Counted from the stretch's first letter, positions 8,176 through 14,930 are shown. The stretch: DNA of 23,939 nt from SIG459 sp045631645 (GCA_045631645.1 JAZQVC010000019.1:1-23939); one strand, 5' to 3'. The notes: a model not told the origin generated them from the letters alone. Numbers and translations: made by a program.

Positions 8176-8910
8176 CTAATTTTCTTCATCCCGCTCCGCC
8201 TTGTTGGTGTCCGTGCGTATGGACTCAATATGTCGGAGCATAATATCCTGCGCCTCAATCTCGTTGCCGTTTTCTATTGCATTGGCAAGAGCCGCGTGAA
8301 ATTCGAGGGATTCATAATATTTCTCGGGATGGCGTCCATAGGCTTTTTCGTAAAGCCCCATGTCCGTGCCGGCTGCGTGCATAATATTCACAAACTGAAT
8401 ATAAAAGCGATTGTGGGAAGCTGCCGCAACGCGGAGATGGAACAAATCGTCCAGCTCAAGCATTTCGGAAAGCCGCTTCTCCCCTTTTATATACTTGGGA
8501 ACTGCCTCCTCCATAAGGCGGATGGCTTCGCGGAGCGCTTCTATGTCCTCGGGTGCGGCATTTCGGGCGGCAAGCCGTGCGCTTGTTCCCTCCACCATTC
8601 CCCGGGTTTCGAAAAGGTCATCGGCAAGGCTGCGGTCAAGCATGGTGCTTGTGCGAAGTATCTGGCCGAAAACATGAAGGTTGGATTCGGAAATATAATT
8701 GCCTTCTCCGTGGCGTTTTTCTACTATGCCCATCAGCGAAAGGGCGCTGATAGCCTCGCGGAGGGGTACGCGGGATATTCCCAGGCTTTCGGCAAATTCC
8801 CGCTCGCCGGGGAGGCGGTCACCGGGTCGTAGCTCTCCCCTCTCGATAAGGGCTAAAATATGGTCAACAACCTGACGGCTGACACTTGTTTTTTGTATCG
8901 TGTTTTGCAT
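8176..8910 (-). CDS. GntR/FadR-family transcriptional regulator (FCD domain)
   Basis: This 244-aa protein has an N-terminal winged helix (about residues 10-70, with LRPGDRLPGEREFAESLGI and VPLREAISAL). A helical FCD ligand domain follows, with conserved acidic and His positions (LDDLFHLRVAAASHN, LEFHAALANAI, MLRHIES) of the kind that bind a metal and a carboxylate effector. The start at ATG 8910 has GGAGG immediately upstream; an alternative GTG at 8916 falls too close to that site. It is the first gene of the redox operon and probably controls it, since a FadR-type palindrome overlaps the promoter. Relatives are usually repressors released by an organic acid. The effector here may be the operon's substrate, which is inference. 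Confidence 0.92.
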   Translation of the reverse strand: MQNTIQKTSVSRQVVDHILALIERGELRPGDRLPGEREFAESLGISRVPLREAISALSLMGIVEKRHGEGNYISESNLHVFGQILRTSTMLDRSLADDLFETRGMVEGTSARLAARNAAPEDIEALREAIRLMEEAVPKYIKGEKRLSEMLELDDLFHLRVAAASHNRFYIQFVNIMHAAGTDMGLYEKAYGRHPEKYYESLEFHAALANAIENGNEIEAQDIMLRHIESIRTDTNKAERDEEN

Positions 8911-8941
8911 AAGCACCTCCAGAGATGCGTAACTGGTGTAG

Positions 8942-8959
8942 TGGTATTACCAGTATACC
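8942..8959. promoter_or_regulatory. Candidate FadR-type operator overlapping the operon -10 box
   Basis: TGGTATTACCA (8942-8952) is a perfect odd-centred palindrome. It matches the FadR-subfamily half-site pattern TNGTNNNACNA. A second, overlapping inverted repeat, GGTAT-N7-ATACC, runs 8943-8959, and ACTGGT/ACCAGT flank the core at 8932-8937 and 8949-8954. The site covers the -10 box and the expected transcription start, so binding should block transcription, consistent with autoregulation by the adjacent GntR gene. Confidence 0.65.
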
Positions 8960-8980
8960 TTCGTGCGGTTTTACTGTCAA
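8952..8980 (-). promoter_or_regulatory. Promoter of the regulator/molybdoenzyme operon
   Basis: Read on the minus strand, TTGACA (8980-8975) and TATACT (8957-8952) are separated by exactly 17 bases, a near-consensus sigma-A promoter. The start codon of the regulator lies about 40 bases further on. No other convincing promoter is seen between the cistrons down to base 1, and most junctions overlap or are under 40 bases. One transcript is likely. Confidence 0.8.
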
Positions 8981-9057
8981 ATATTTTCGCTTTCAATGTG
9001 CTGCTTAAGCTCTGATTTCTCTCGCGCGTTTTTATCGTTTCCCCTCTCTGCAGCGCT

Positions 9058-9088
9058 AAAAAAGAGAGCGGCACACGCTCTGCCGCTC
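9058..9088 (-). terminator. Rho-independent terminator facing left, without an obvious upstream gene
   Basis: GAGCGGCA (9066-9073) and TGCCGCTC (9081-9088) form an 8-bp GC-rich stem with a 7-base loop. On the minus strand this is followed by T6 (9063-9058). No minus-strand gene ends nearby; the next stable feature to the right is tRNA-Ala on plus. It may insulate the operon promoter or be left over from a lost gene. Confidence 0.55.
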
Positions 9089-9121
9089 CCCAACAATTTG
9101 ATAATTTTATTAAATTTAGTA

Positions 9122-9150
9122 TTGACATTTTGTGCTTTGTTTGCTAATAT
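9122..9150 (+). promoter_or_regulatory. Promoter of tRNA-Ala
   Basis: TTGACA (9122-9127) and TAATAT (9145-9150) with a 17-base spacer lie 34 bases before the tRNA. The perfect -35 box suits a stable RNA gene. Confidence 0.8.
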
Positions 9151-9183
9151 ACCTCTTGCAGTCTGACCTGCACAACAAAATAT

Positions 9184-9259
<76 letters not shown>

Positions 9260-9264
9260 AGACA

Positions 9265-9300
9265 AATCCTTGGAAACCTTGTGTTTCCAAGGATTTTTTT
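9265..9300 (+). terminator. Terminator of tRNA-Ala
   Basis: AATCCTTGGAAAC (9265-9277) pairs perfectly with GTTTCCAAGGATT (9283-9295), with a 5-base loop and a T run to 9300. Confidence 0.9.
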
Positions 9301-9829
9301 GCTTTTAGGGGAAACTCGGGCGCAGTATATGGGAAACTTTTGACCACATTCTTGACCACATTGAGTGTTGATTTGTGCATCAAATTCTGTTTTATTATAT
9401 CGTTATTATATCGTTTATTTTTCCAAATCATTGAACATTTTGCAAATTACACCACATTTAATGTGGATTGGGGCTTTCATCGGTTTTCTTCTCATTACTA
9501 TTGCTTTATTATAACGCAGGCAATTCTAATTAAAGCAGATAATGTGTGATGCGAACATTCCAGACACGCAAAGCGGCGCGAAACGAAACGTGCAACCACC
9601 TAAGTGTTCAAGTTTTTTCAACACCACATCCAACGTGAATTTGCATTCGCCAGCGCAGCTTTATCAGCTCGTTGCGCACACAACGCACGCGCCAAATGAG
9701 TAAAAACTTATTTAACCCCAACGACGCAGATCACGCCCCGAGCAACGCAGCAAGGAATTTCGCAGACGAACTTCGAACTCCCCCAAGACGCGCTGCGGAC
9801 GTCGAGAAAAATTATTGCAGAAAACACCC
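9301..9829. other. Noncoding stretch, possible integration scar
   Basis: I see no supported gene here. The first part is AT-rich and holds an 11-base tandem repeat TTGACCACATT (9340-9350 and 9352-9362). The second half (9550-9829) is richer in GC, with a small inverted repeat CGTTG-N6-CAACG (9670-9685). Short frames overlapping the tRNA are artefacts. The position next to tRNA-Ala and before foreign-looking genes fits a decayed attachment region, but no direct repeat of the tRNA 3' end was found elsewhere in the window. Confidence 0.4.
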
Positions 9830-9858
9830 TTGAAATTTCGAGCATATGGTGTTATAAT
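9830..9858 (+). promoter_or_regulatory. Promoter of the 127-aa unknown gene
   Basis: TTGAAA (9830-9835) and TATAAT (9853-9858) with a 17-base spacer. The start codon follows 23 bases after the -10 box, behind GAGGTGG. Confidence 0.8.
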
Positions 9859-9881
9859 ACGAAAAAGCGAGGTGGACAAAA

Positions 9882-10265
9882 ATGACAATTCTCTCCGGTT
9901 TTAAGTCGTTTAATTTCAGCGAGGGTGTTCCTTATGTTTCAATAACAACAAATGGAGTCACTTTTAATAAGTCTGTAGTTATGAAGTTGGACTGCCCTTC
10001 ATATGTTGTGCTCTTACTAGATGAAGTAGGTAAGCGCATCGCCATTCAAGCGTGTGACGAAAATACCGAAAATGCGGTTCAGTTTTATAAGGTAAAAAAG
10101 AACGATGTAATTTCTGTACGATGGAATAGCAAGGATCTCATGAACACCATTCAAGCTATGACTGGTTGGGATTTAGGCGAAAAAGCTTTCCGCGTCGATG
10201 GAACACTACTTAAAGACGAGCACGCGATGCTTTTTAATCTTTCAGAAGCAGTCGAACTTAAATAG
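9882..10265 (+). CDS. Hypothetical protein (127 aa)
   Basis: A well-supported gene: near-consensus promoter, ribosome site, ATG and a clean stop. The protein is soluble and mixed alpha/beta, with no signal peptide or membrane segment. Its N-terminal half alternates beta-like strands (PYVSITTNGVTFNKSVVMKL, then SYVVLLLDEVGKRIAIQACD). The C-terminal half holds a RWNSKDLMNTI helix and ends in acidic and hydrophobic residues. It vaguely resembles small uncharacterised proteins carried on clostridial mobile regions, but I cannot name a family. Base composition is AT-richer than in the redox operon, consistent with transfer. Confidence 0.75.
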   Translation: MTILSGFKSFNFSEGVPYVSITTNGVTFNKSVVMKLDCPSYVVLLLDEVGKRIAIQACDENTENAVQFYKVKKNDVISVRWNSKDLMNTIQAMTGWDLGEKAFRVDGTLLKDEHAMLFNLSEAVELK

Positions 10266-10298
10266 TTGTCTCACAGCTATTGCTGTATGACATAAAAA

Positions 10299-10332
10299 GA
10301 ACCCCTTCTGAGCTGCAACTCAGAAGAGGTTC
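10299..10332. terminator. Hairpin terminator, T tract on the minus strand
   Basis: Fourteen-base arms GAACCCCTTCTGAG (10299-10312) and CTCAGAAGAGGTTC (10319-10332) pair with one mismatch around a 6-base loop. On the minus strand a TCTTTTTA tract follows. On plus there is no T run, so it terminates leftward transcription best, yet it sits just after a plus-strand gene. Confidence 0.55.
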
Positions 10333-10344
10333 CATTTGGGAAAA

Positions 10345-10442
10345 GTAAATACGGTCAAACCGCCTATACTATTCACACATACAGGCTTAGTATAACGGCT
10401 GTGTTTACCTTTTTCAAGCGTTTTAGGAATTCGTTCCTAAAA
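10345..10442 (+). ncRNA. Structured noncoding segment: three-way-junction-like fold plus UUCG hairpin
   Basis: GTAAATAC (10345-10352) pairs over all 8 positions with GTGTTTAC (10401-10408), followed by CTTTTT. Inside are a small GGT/ACC hairpin (10353-10361) and a longer arm, GCC+TATACTA (10362-10371) with TAGTATA+AC+GGC (10388-10399). Further on, TTTTAGGAA (10421-10429) and TTCCTAAAA (10434-10442) form a perfect hairpin closed by TTCG. Pairing was done by eye. It could be a small RNA with its terminator, a leader for the 41-aa ORF, or mobile-element end structure. Confidence 0.35.
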
Positions 10443-10470
10443 AATCTTGATTAAAGGGGGTAATGCGTCT

Positions 10471-10596
10471 ATGAGAAGTTCTCGTAACGACACCGTAGAG
10501 TACATATACGTTGCGTATATTACGTTGAAGAATGGTCATCGTCTTTACGCAAAGCAGTATGGGCTCAAGGCGTTTCGCATTCCAGCAAAACATTGA
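10471..10596 (+). CDS. Small hypothetical protein (41 aa)
   Basis: ATG at 10471 follows AAAGGGGG by about ten bases, and the frame runs 41 codons to TGA at 10594-10596. The product is basic and begins MRSSRNDTVEYIYVAYITL, then has KNGHRLYAKQYGLKAF. The regular strand-turn-strand look, with hydrophobic residues alternating before an NG turn, suggests a real folded peptide. Similar short YITLKNG-type proteins occur in gut clostridia, as far as I recall. It lies 63 bases before the DUF2188 gene and may share its transcript. Confidence 0.55.
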   Translation: MRSSRNDTVEYIYVAYITLKNGHRLYAKQYGLKAFRIPAKH

Positions 10597-10659
10597 TGTA
10601 AGATAAATTCCAAAAGGATGTTGGCGGTTTCATCCTTTCTTATTCAGAAAGGAGATTAT

Positions 10660-10890
10660 ATGGCAAAAGGTAAAAATCAACATGTAACCCCCCATGCAAA
10701 TGGAGGGTGGCAAGTAAAGGGCGCCGGAAATGGCCGAGCAACCGTTCGCACTGCGACGCAAGAGGAAGCTATTGCTATTGCTCAGACGATTGCTCAAAAT
10801 CAGCATAGCGAGCTGATAATCCATGGCGAAAATGGTCGCATCCGCGAAAAGAATTCGTATGGAAATGACCGTTTCCCTCCTGAAGGATAA
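10660..10890 (+). CDS. DUF2188 family protein
   Basis: This 76-aa protein starts at ATG 10660 behind GAAAGGAG; a longer frame from 10618 lacks a ribosome site. The sequence HVTPHANGGWQVKGAGN, then the Ala/Gln-rich helix around EEAIAIAQTIAQNQ, then ELIIHGENGRIREKNSYG is the typical DUF2188 pattern. This is a small fold of unknown role found in bacteria and phages, resembling a double-stranded-RNA-binding-like or stress-associated domain. A strong terminator follows directly, closing a short transcription unit with the 41-aa ORF. Confidence 0.85.
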   Translation: MAKGKNQHVTPHANGGWQVKGAGNGRATVRTATQEEAIAIAQTIAQNQHSELIIHGENGRIREKNSYGNDRFPPEG

Positions 10891-10902
10891 TGTGATTGAA
10901 TG

Positions 10903-10935
10903 GAAGGTGCACACTAATGTGTGCACCTTCTTTTT
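10903..10935 (+). terminator. Terminator after the DUF2188 gene
   Basis: GAAGGTGCACAC (10903-10914) and GTGTGCACCTTC (10919-10930) pair perfectly around TAAT, followed by T5. It begins 12 bases after the stop codon. Confidence 0.9.
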
Positions 10936-10961
10936 GGCACACGCACCAAATCATCTTCATT

Positions 10962-11153
10962 TCATAAGCTGAACCTCTGATCAAACCTTGCCAGAGCATC
11001 CTGACATGCTTCGTTCTGGACACGGAGGTATCTGCTTTCTGTAATTCTTGTAGTAGTATGGCCTACCAAATGACTGATAGTTTCAAGCTTTACTCCGAGC
11101 GACTGCATAATAGAAACATAAGTGACGCGGCAGCAATGGGGCGTTATATTCAC
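10962..11153 (-). pseudogene. C-terminal remnant of a tyrosine recombinase (phage-type integrase)
   Basis: About 63 codons remain. They include TPHCCRVTYVS, carrying the HxxR box; LVGH, carrying the second His; and a Tyr in SRYLRVQNEA at the position of the nucleophile. This is the end of the catalytic domain of integrases of Tn916/phage type, normally near 380-400 aa. Three codons upstream of the first codon the frame meets a TAA, and nothing recognisable continues beyond 11153, so the N-terminal 80 percent is gone. The Val in place of the usual His after HCCR also suggests decay. It points left, toward the tRNA-Ala, like the integrase of an element inserted there. Confidence 0.8.
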
Positions 11154-11228
11154 TTTGTCTTATTTGTGTCTTGCATACATCTTCATTAATTAATATACTG
11201 TATTCAGAAAGCAAAACCAAATACACCA

Positions 11229-11258
11229 TTCAACCGATAATGTAAGCATTCTCATAAT
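11229..11258 (+). promoter_or_regulatory. Possible promoter of the nuclease-helicase gene
   Basis: TTCAAC (11229-11234), an 18-base spacer and CATAAT (11253-11258) precede the start codon by 27 bases. The match is moderate. Confidence 0.45.
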
Positions 11259-11285
11259 TGACTTGGTATCGAGAGGAGTTTTCTT

Positions 11286-13415
11286 ATGAGCCGTTGCTTG
11301 TACAACAGCAGTATTGAAAAATTTAATAACACATGCACAGATTCAATACTAGGAGAAATCGTCAAGCACTTTCACGGTGTAGCTCCTACAACGTCAATCG
11401 AAGCATGGGAAGGCGAAATCACCATTATGAAAAGTGTATTGTCTTCATATGCAGGCAAAGATGGCAAAATTATTTTCGAATACGACATTCCTCGTCTTGG
11501 CAAAAGAATTGATGTGGTATTGCTTCTTGATGGAATTATTTTCTGCCTCGAGTTCAAAGTCGGTGAATCCAGAATATTAGAAGCTGATGTGGATCAGGTT
11601 CTTGACTATGCACTGGATTTAAAAAACTTCCATAAATTTAGCCAAGATAATCTAATTGTACCCATCCTTATTGCAACCAACTATCGCAATGCATCCACCA
11701 GCATCCAGATGTCCGTTTACGATGATAGAGTCGTGAACCCTCTCGTCACAGGTAAATTGTGTGTTGCTAATTTGATTTCTGAGGTGCTGCACCAGTTCCC
11801 TAACGAAGCACCTGTTAATACCGACTGGATAAAAAGTCCCTATGCACCTACTCCCACGATCATTGAGGCCGCCAAAACACTTTACGAAAATCACTCTGTG
11901 GAAAACATTACCCGTCATGAAGCAGACAAGGTTTCCACAGACAGAACCATTGCGTACATTTTGGACGTTATTCAGCGTAGCAAAGCAAATCAGGAAAAAA
12001 GCATTTGTTTTGTTACCGGCGTACCCGGTGCGGGCAAGACATTGGTCGGACTTGACGTAGCTATAAAACAAACCTACCAAGGAAAAGATACCCCTGTCGA
12101 GGATGAAGGGGCAGTATATCTGTCTGGTAACGGACCGCTTGTTGCAGTGCTGAACGAAGCACTTGCGCAAGACAACTATAAGAAAGCGAAAGCCAAGGGT
12201 GAACCAAAGAAGCTTTCTGATTCCCGCCGTGAGGTTAGCAAATCTATTCAGATAATTCACCGCTATCGCGACAACATGCTCGCAAAAATCAAGAACCCCG
12301 TTGAAAACGGAGTCCTTGAAATTGATCCTCAAAAAGCTGTGAAGCTTAAGAAATCCGGTTATGGCGAAGTTGAGCATGTGGCTATCTTTGACGAAGCACA
12401 GCGTTCATGGACTCATAAGCGAATAGCTGACTATCTAAAAAGAGGCGGCACTTACGGCAATAAGCTTAAAGTCCCAAATTTCCCAATGTCAGAAGCCGCA
12501 TTCCTAATTTGGTCTCTTGATCAGCGTGAAGACTGGGCAACAATTGTTTGCCTTGTAGGTGGCGGTCAAGAAATCAATACTGGTGAAGCTGGTATCTCTG
12601 AATGGATTTCAGCACTTAACGAGAGGTTTCCACATTGGAACGTCTATATTTCTCCTAAGCTCACCGAACCCGAGTATGCAGAAGGCAAAGTATATGAACT
12701 TTTAAGGGGCAATCCAAATGTAACTTACGCAGAGAGTTTACATTTAGGTGTTTCTCTGCGTTCTTACAGAGCTGAGAAACTATCTGCTTTCGTCCATGCA
12801 TTGCTGTCTTTTGATGACAGTGCTGCGCAACTATATGACGAAATCAAAGATAAGTATCCAATTGTATTGACCAGAGACATGGAAAAGGCAAAGAAGTGGC
12901 TACACAAGAAAGTTCGAGGAACCGAGCGCACTGGAGTCTTGGTGACAAAAGAAGCTGCCAGATTCAAGCCACTTGGCATCCACATCTTACCTTCTGGCGA
13001 TGAAAACGCCGTCCACTGGTTCTTAGAAGATAAAATCGACACAAGGTCGTCAAACTATTTGGAAGACGCCGCCACCGAAATCCAAGTTCAAGGTTTAGAG
13101 TTGGATTATACATGTCTCCTTTGGGATGCAGATATGAGATATGACAACGGCAAATGGCGATTTTTCAAGTTCAACGGTAAAACCAACTGGGTTGAACAAA
13201 TCGGAAACACGGAGAGTAAACAAGAACTACAGAAATATATGCTAAATGCATATCGTGTCTTACTTACTCGTGCCAGAGTGGGTATGGTTATCTGCGTACC
13301 TGCAGGCAACCCCAACAAAACCGTCAGTGGTTTCTGGGAAGATAGTACGCGCTTGCCTGAATTCTATGACGGTACATATCAGTACTTAAAGAGCATCGGA
13401 ATCAAAGAAATATAG
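11286..13415 (+). CDS. PD-(D/E)xK nuclease-like domain fused to DUF2075 SF1-type NTPase/helicase
   Basis: In this 709-aa protein, residues about 40-130 look like a PD-(D/E)xK nuclease: D76 in RIDVVLL, E89-F-K91 in LEFKVG, and Q104-x3-Y108, the extra motif of RecB-type nucleases. A P-loop follows, GVPGAGKT (245-252), with a Walker B-like IFDEAQRSW (D369, E370). Later come VQGLELDYTCLLW and YRVLLTRARVGMVI, which match helicase motifs V and VI in the DUF2075 family. Such proteins are thought to cut or unwind nucleic acid and recur in variable, defence-rich regions; the function of this arrangement is not established. It has a GAGAGGAG ribosome site and is followed after 20 bases by the 119-aa HTH gene. 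Confidence 0.85.
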   Translation: MSRCLYNSSIEKFNNTCTDSILGEIVKHFHGVAPTTSIEAWEGEITIMKSVLSSYAGKDGKIIFEYDIPRLGKRIDVVLLLDGIIFCLEFKVGESRILEADVDQVLDYALDLKNFHKFSQDNLIVPILIATNYRNASTSIQMSVYDDRVVNPLVTGKLCVANLISEVLHQFPNEAPVNTDWIKSPYAPTPTIIEAAKTLYENHSVENITRHEADKVSTDRTIAYILDVIQRSKANQEKSICFVTGVPGAGKTLVGLDVAIKQTYQGKDTPVEDEGAVYLSGNGPLVAVLNEALAQDNYKKAKAKGEPKKLSDSRREVSKSIQIIHRYRDNMLAKIKNPVENGVLEIDPQKAVKLKKSGYGEVEHVAIFDEAQRSWTHKRIADYLKRGGTYGNKLKVPNFPMSEAAFLIWSLDQREDWATIVCLVGGGQEINTGEAGISEWISALNERFPHWNVYISPKLTEPEYAEGKVYELLRGNPNVTYAESLHLGVSLRSYRAEKLSAFVHALLSFDDSAAQLYDEIKDKYPIVLTRDMEKAKKWLHKKVRGTERTGVLVTKEAARFKPLGIHILPSGDENAVHWFLEDKIDTRSSNYLEDAATEIQVQGLELDYTCLLWDADMRYDNGKWRFFKFNGKTNWVEQIGNTESKQELQKYMLNAYRVLLTRARVGMVICVPAGNPNKTVSGFWEDSTRLPEFYDGTYQYLKSIGIKEI

Positions 13416-13435
13416 TGAAAGCAGGGTGAAAGCGC

Positions 13436-13795
13436 ATGGATATTATCAGAGCAAAAGAAATCGTTCGTACTTTGGCTGACGGTGTAGACCCAACCACAGG
13501 TGAAATTCTGCCTGATGAAAGTGTATACAACTCTCCAGAGGTTATCAGAGCGCTGTTTGTATTGTTGGAGCATGTGAACGCCGAAACAGCTAAAGACCCT
13601 CTGCGGAATGTAGGAAAACCATGGACAGATATTGAGGACGACAAACTGCGGGATGAATTTCTTTCAAAGATAAAGATCTCTGACATTGCCAAAGAACATG
13701 GAAGAAGTTATACCGCTATCGAAAGCCGTTTGGATCGTCTGGGATTAAGGAAGCAGAAGCCGTTTTGGCTATTCAAGAAAAAAAGTAATAAATAA
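13436..13795 (+). CDS. Small Myb/SANT-like HTH protein, LADGVDPTTGE type
   Basis: This 119-aa protein begins MDIIRAKEIVRTLADGVDPT, a conserved N-terminal block seen in proteins that travel with helicases and nucleases. Residues about 62-105 form a Myb/SANT-like or sigma-type HTH: WTDIEDDKLRDEF, then ISDIAKEHGRSYTAIESRLD. It ends in a basic tail. The role is unknown; DNA binding is a fair inference. It starts 20 bases after the nuclease-helicase stop, with only a weak ribosome site (AGGGTGA), so translation may depend on coupling. A second copy of its first 75 bases occurs after the next gene, at 14814. Confidence 0.75.
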   Translation: MDIIRAKEIVRTLADGVDPTTGEILPDESVYNSPEVIRALFVLLEHVNAETAKDPLRNVGKPWTDIEDDKLRDEFLSKIKISDIAKEHGRSYTAIESRLDRLGLRKQKPFWLFKKKSNK

Positions 13796-13832
13796 AGTAG
13801 GCACTATTTGTTAGCTGATACGGAGGAACGTC

Positions 13833-14759
13833 ATGATAAGTTTAGGACAACTGAAAGAAATAAAAGACCTCCGCGAGGTATGGCCACATGAAGCATTGGA
13901 TTTCACACCGTGGTTGGCGGAAGAAAGCAATCTTGCGTTGCTGGCAGATGCGGTAGGCTTGGAGATCACCCTGGACGAAACTGAATCCAAAGTTGGTGAT
14001 TTCAATGTTGATATTTACGCAACCGAGACTGGTACTGAGCGTAGGATTATAATCGAAAATCAACTTGAAGACACAAATCACGATCATCTCGGCAAGTTGA
14101 TTACATATGCATCCGGCAAGGGCGCGGACATCGTGATTTGGATTGTTAAGAGAGCCAGAGAGGAACACCGCGCAGCTATCGAATGGCTGAATAACCACAC
14201 TGACGAAAACATCAGCTTCTTCCTTATTGAAATCAAACTTTATAAAATCGGCAACTCTGACCCCGCAGTCAAGTTTGAGATCATTGAGAAACCTAACAAC
14301 TGGACGAAGGAAGTTAAGAAGCAAAGTACCAATGCACCGGCGCAACAGTTCCGTCTGGAGTATTGGACAGCATTCAACGATTATGCATTTACGAATACCG
14401 CGTTTGCTAAAAATTTCAAAAAACGCAAACCCGGCACCGATCATTGGATGACTTTAAGCCTTGGTTCGTCTGCTTATTGTTTGGATATTTTGACATTGAA
14501 AAATCGTGGTGCAGTTGCGGTTGAAATATATATAAGCGATAACAAAGCCCTTTTTCGACAGTTGTTTCAGCACAAAGATGAAATAGAAGCAGACATTGGA
14601 TTTTCTCTGGATTGGCGCGAGTTGCCTGACAAGAAGGCCAGTCGAATTATCATCGAAAAAGCGGTGAATTTGGATGACCCAGACGAATGGAACAGCCAGT
14701 TTGATTGGATAACTGATACATGTATTAGATTTAAAAAAGCATTTAAGAAGTTTGTTTGA
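13833..14759 (+). CDS. DUF4268 protein with PD-(D/E)xK-like N-terminal domain
   Basis: This 308-aa protein has GDFNVDIYA (D60) followed by IIIENQLEDTNHDHLGKLI (E75, Q77, H83, H85). This is the conserved core of a restriction-endonuclease-like domain in which the usual ExK Lys is replaced by Gln (E-N-Q). The C-terminal half, from about 165, matches DUF4268 (FRLEYWTAFNDYAF, later the SLDWRELPDKKASRIII block). The family is uncharacterised and often lies near restriction and other defence genes. A GGAGG site precedes the ATG. It is 37 bases after the HTH gene and probably in the same unit as the nuclease-helicase. Confidence 0.85.
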   Translation: MISLGQLKEIKDLREVWPHEALDFTPWLAEESNLALLADAVGLEITLDETESKVGDFNVDIYATETGTERRIIIENQLEDTNHDHLGKLITYASGKGADIVIWIVKRAREEHRAAIEWLNNHTDENISFFLIEIKLYKIGNSDPAVKFEIIEKPNNWTKEVKKQSTNAPAQQFRLEYWTAFNDYAFTNTAFAKNFKKRKPGTDHWMTLSLGSSAYCLDILTLKNRGAVAVEIYISDNKALFRQLFQHKDEIEADIGFSLDWRELPDKKASRIIIEKAVNLDDPDEWNSQFDWITDTCIRFKKAFKKFV

Positions 14760-14813
14760 TGCAAAGCTACAGGCATAGATTGCAATTCTCAATTCTCAAA
14801 TGGGGATGCTAAC

Positions 14814-14888
14814 ATGGACATTCTTCGAGCAAAAGAAATCGTACGTACTTTGGCTGACGGTGTAGACCCAACCACAGGTGAATTCCTG
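14814..14888 (+). pseudogene. Truncated second copy of the LADGVDPTTGE-type HTH gene
   Basis: Bases 14814-14888 match 13436-13510 at about 68 of 75 positions. They encode MDILRAKEIVRTLADGVDPT followed by TGEFL. After that the similarity stops abruptly and the frame runs into the promoter region of the next gene, ending at 15029 without the HTH. It is a 5' stub left by recombination or deletion. The pattern suggests that the HTH gene normally follows each nuclease gene in this module, and that here its remainder was replaced by the SseB-like gene. Confidence 0.8.
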
Positions 14889-14901
14889 TGCCCTGCTCTC
14901 T

Positions 14902-14930
14902 TGCTTTACATTGCTAAGGGGAGTATAATA
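14902..14930 (+). promoter_or_regulatory. Promoter of the SseB-like gene
   Basis: TTGCTT (14902-14907) and a perfect TATAAT (14925-14930) are 17 bases apart, 33 bases before the start codon. Confidence 0.6.

Noticed and set aside
9340..9362. Possible CRISPR or iteron repeat (TTGACCACATT twice)
   Set aside because: Only two copies, one base apart, with no spacers and no further repeats nearby.
10618..10659. Longer N-terminus for the DUF2188 protein
   Set aside because: The first ATG lacks a ribosome site, while ATG 10660 has GAAAGGAG at good spacing and starts the conserved domain.
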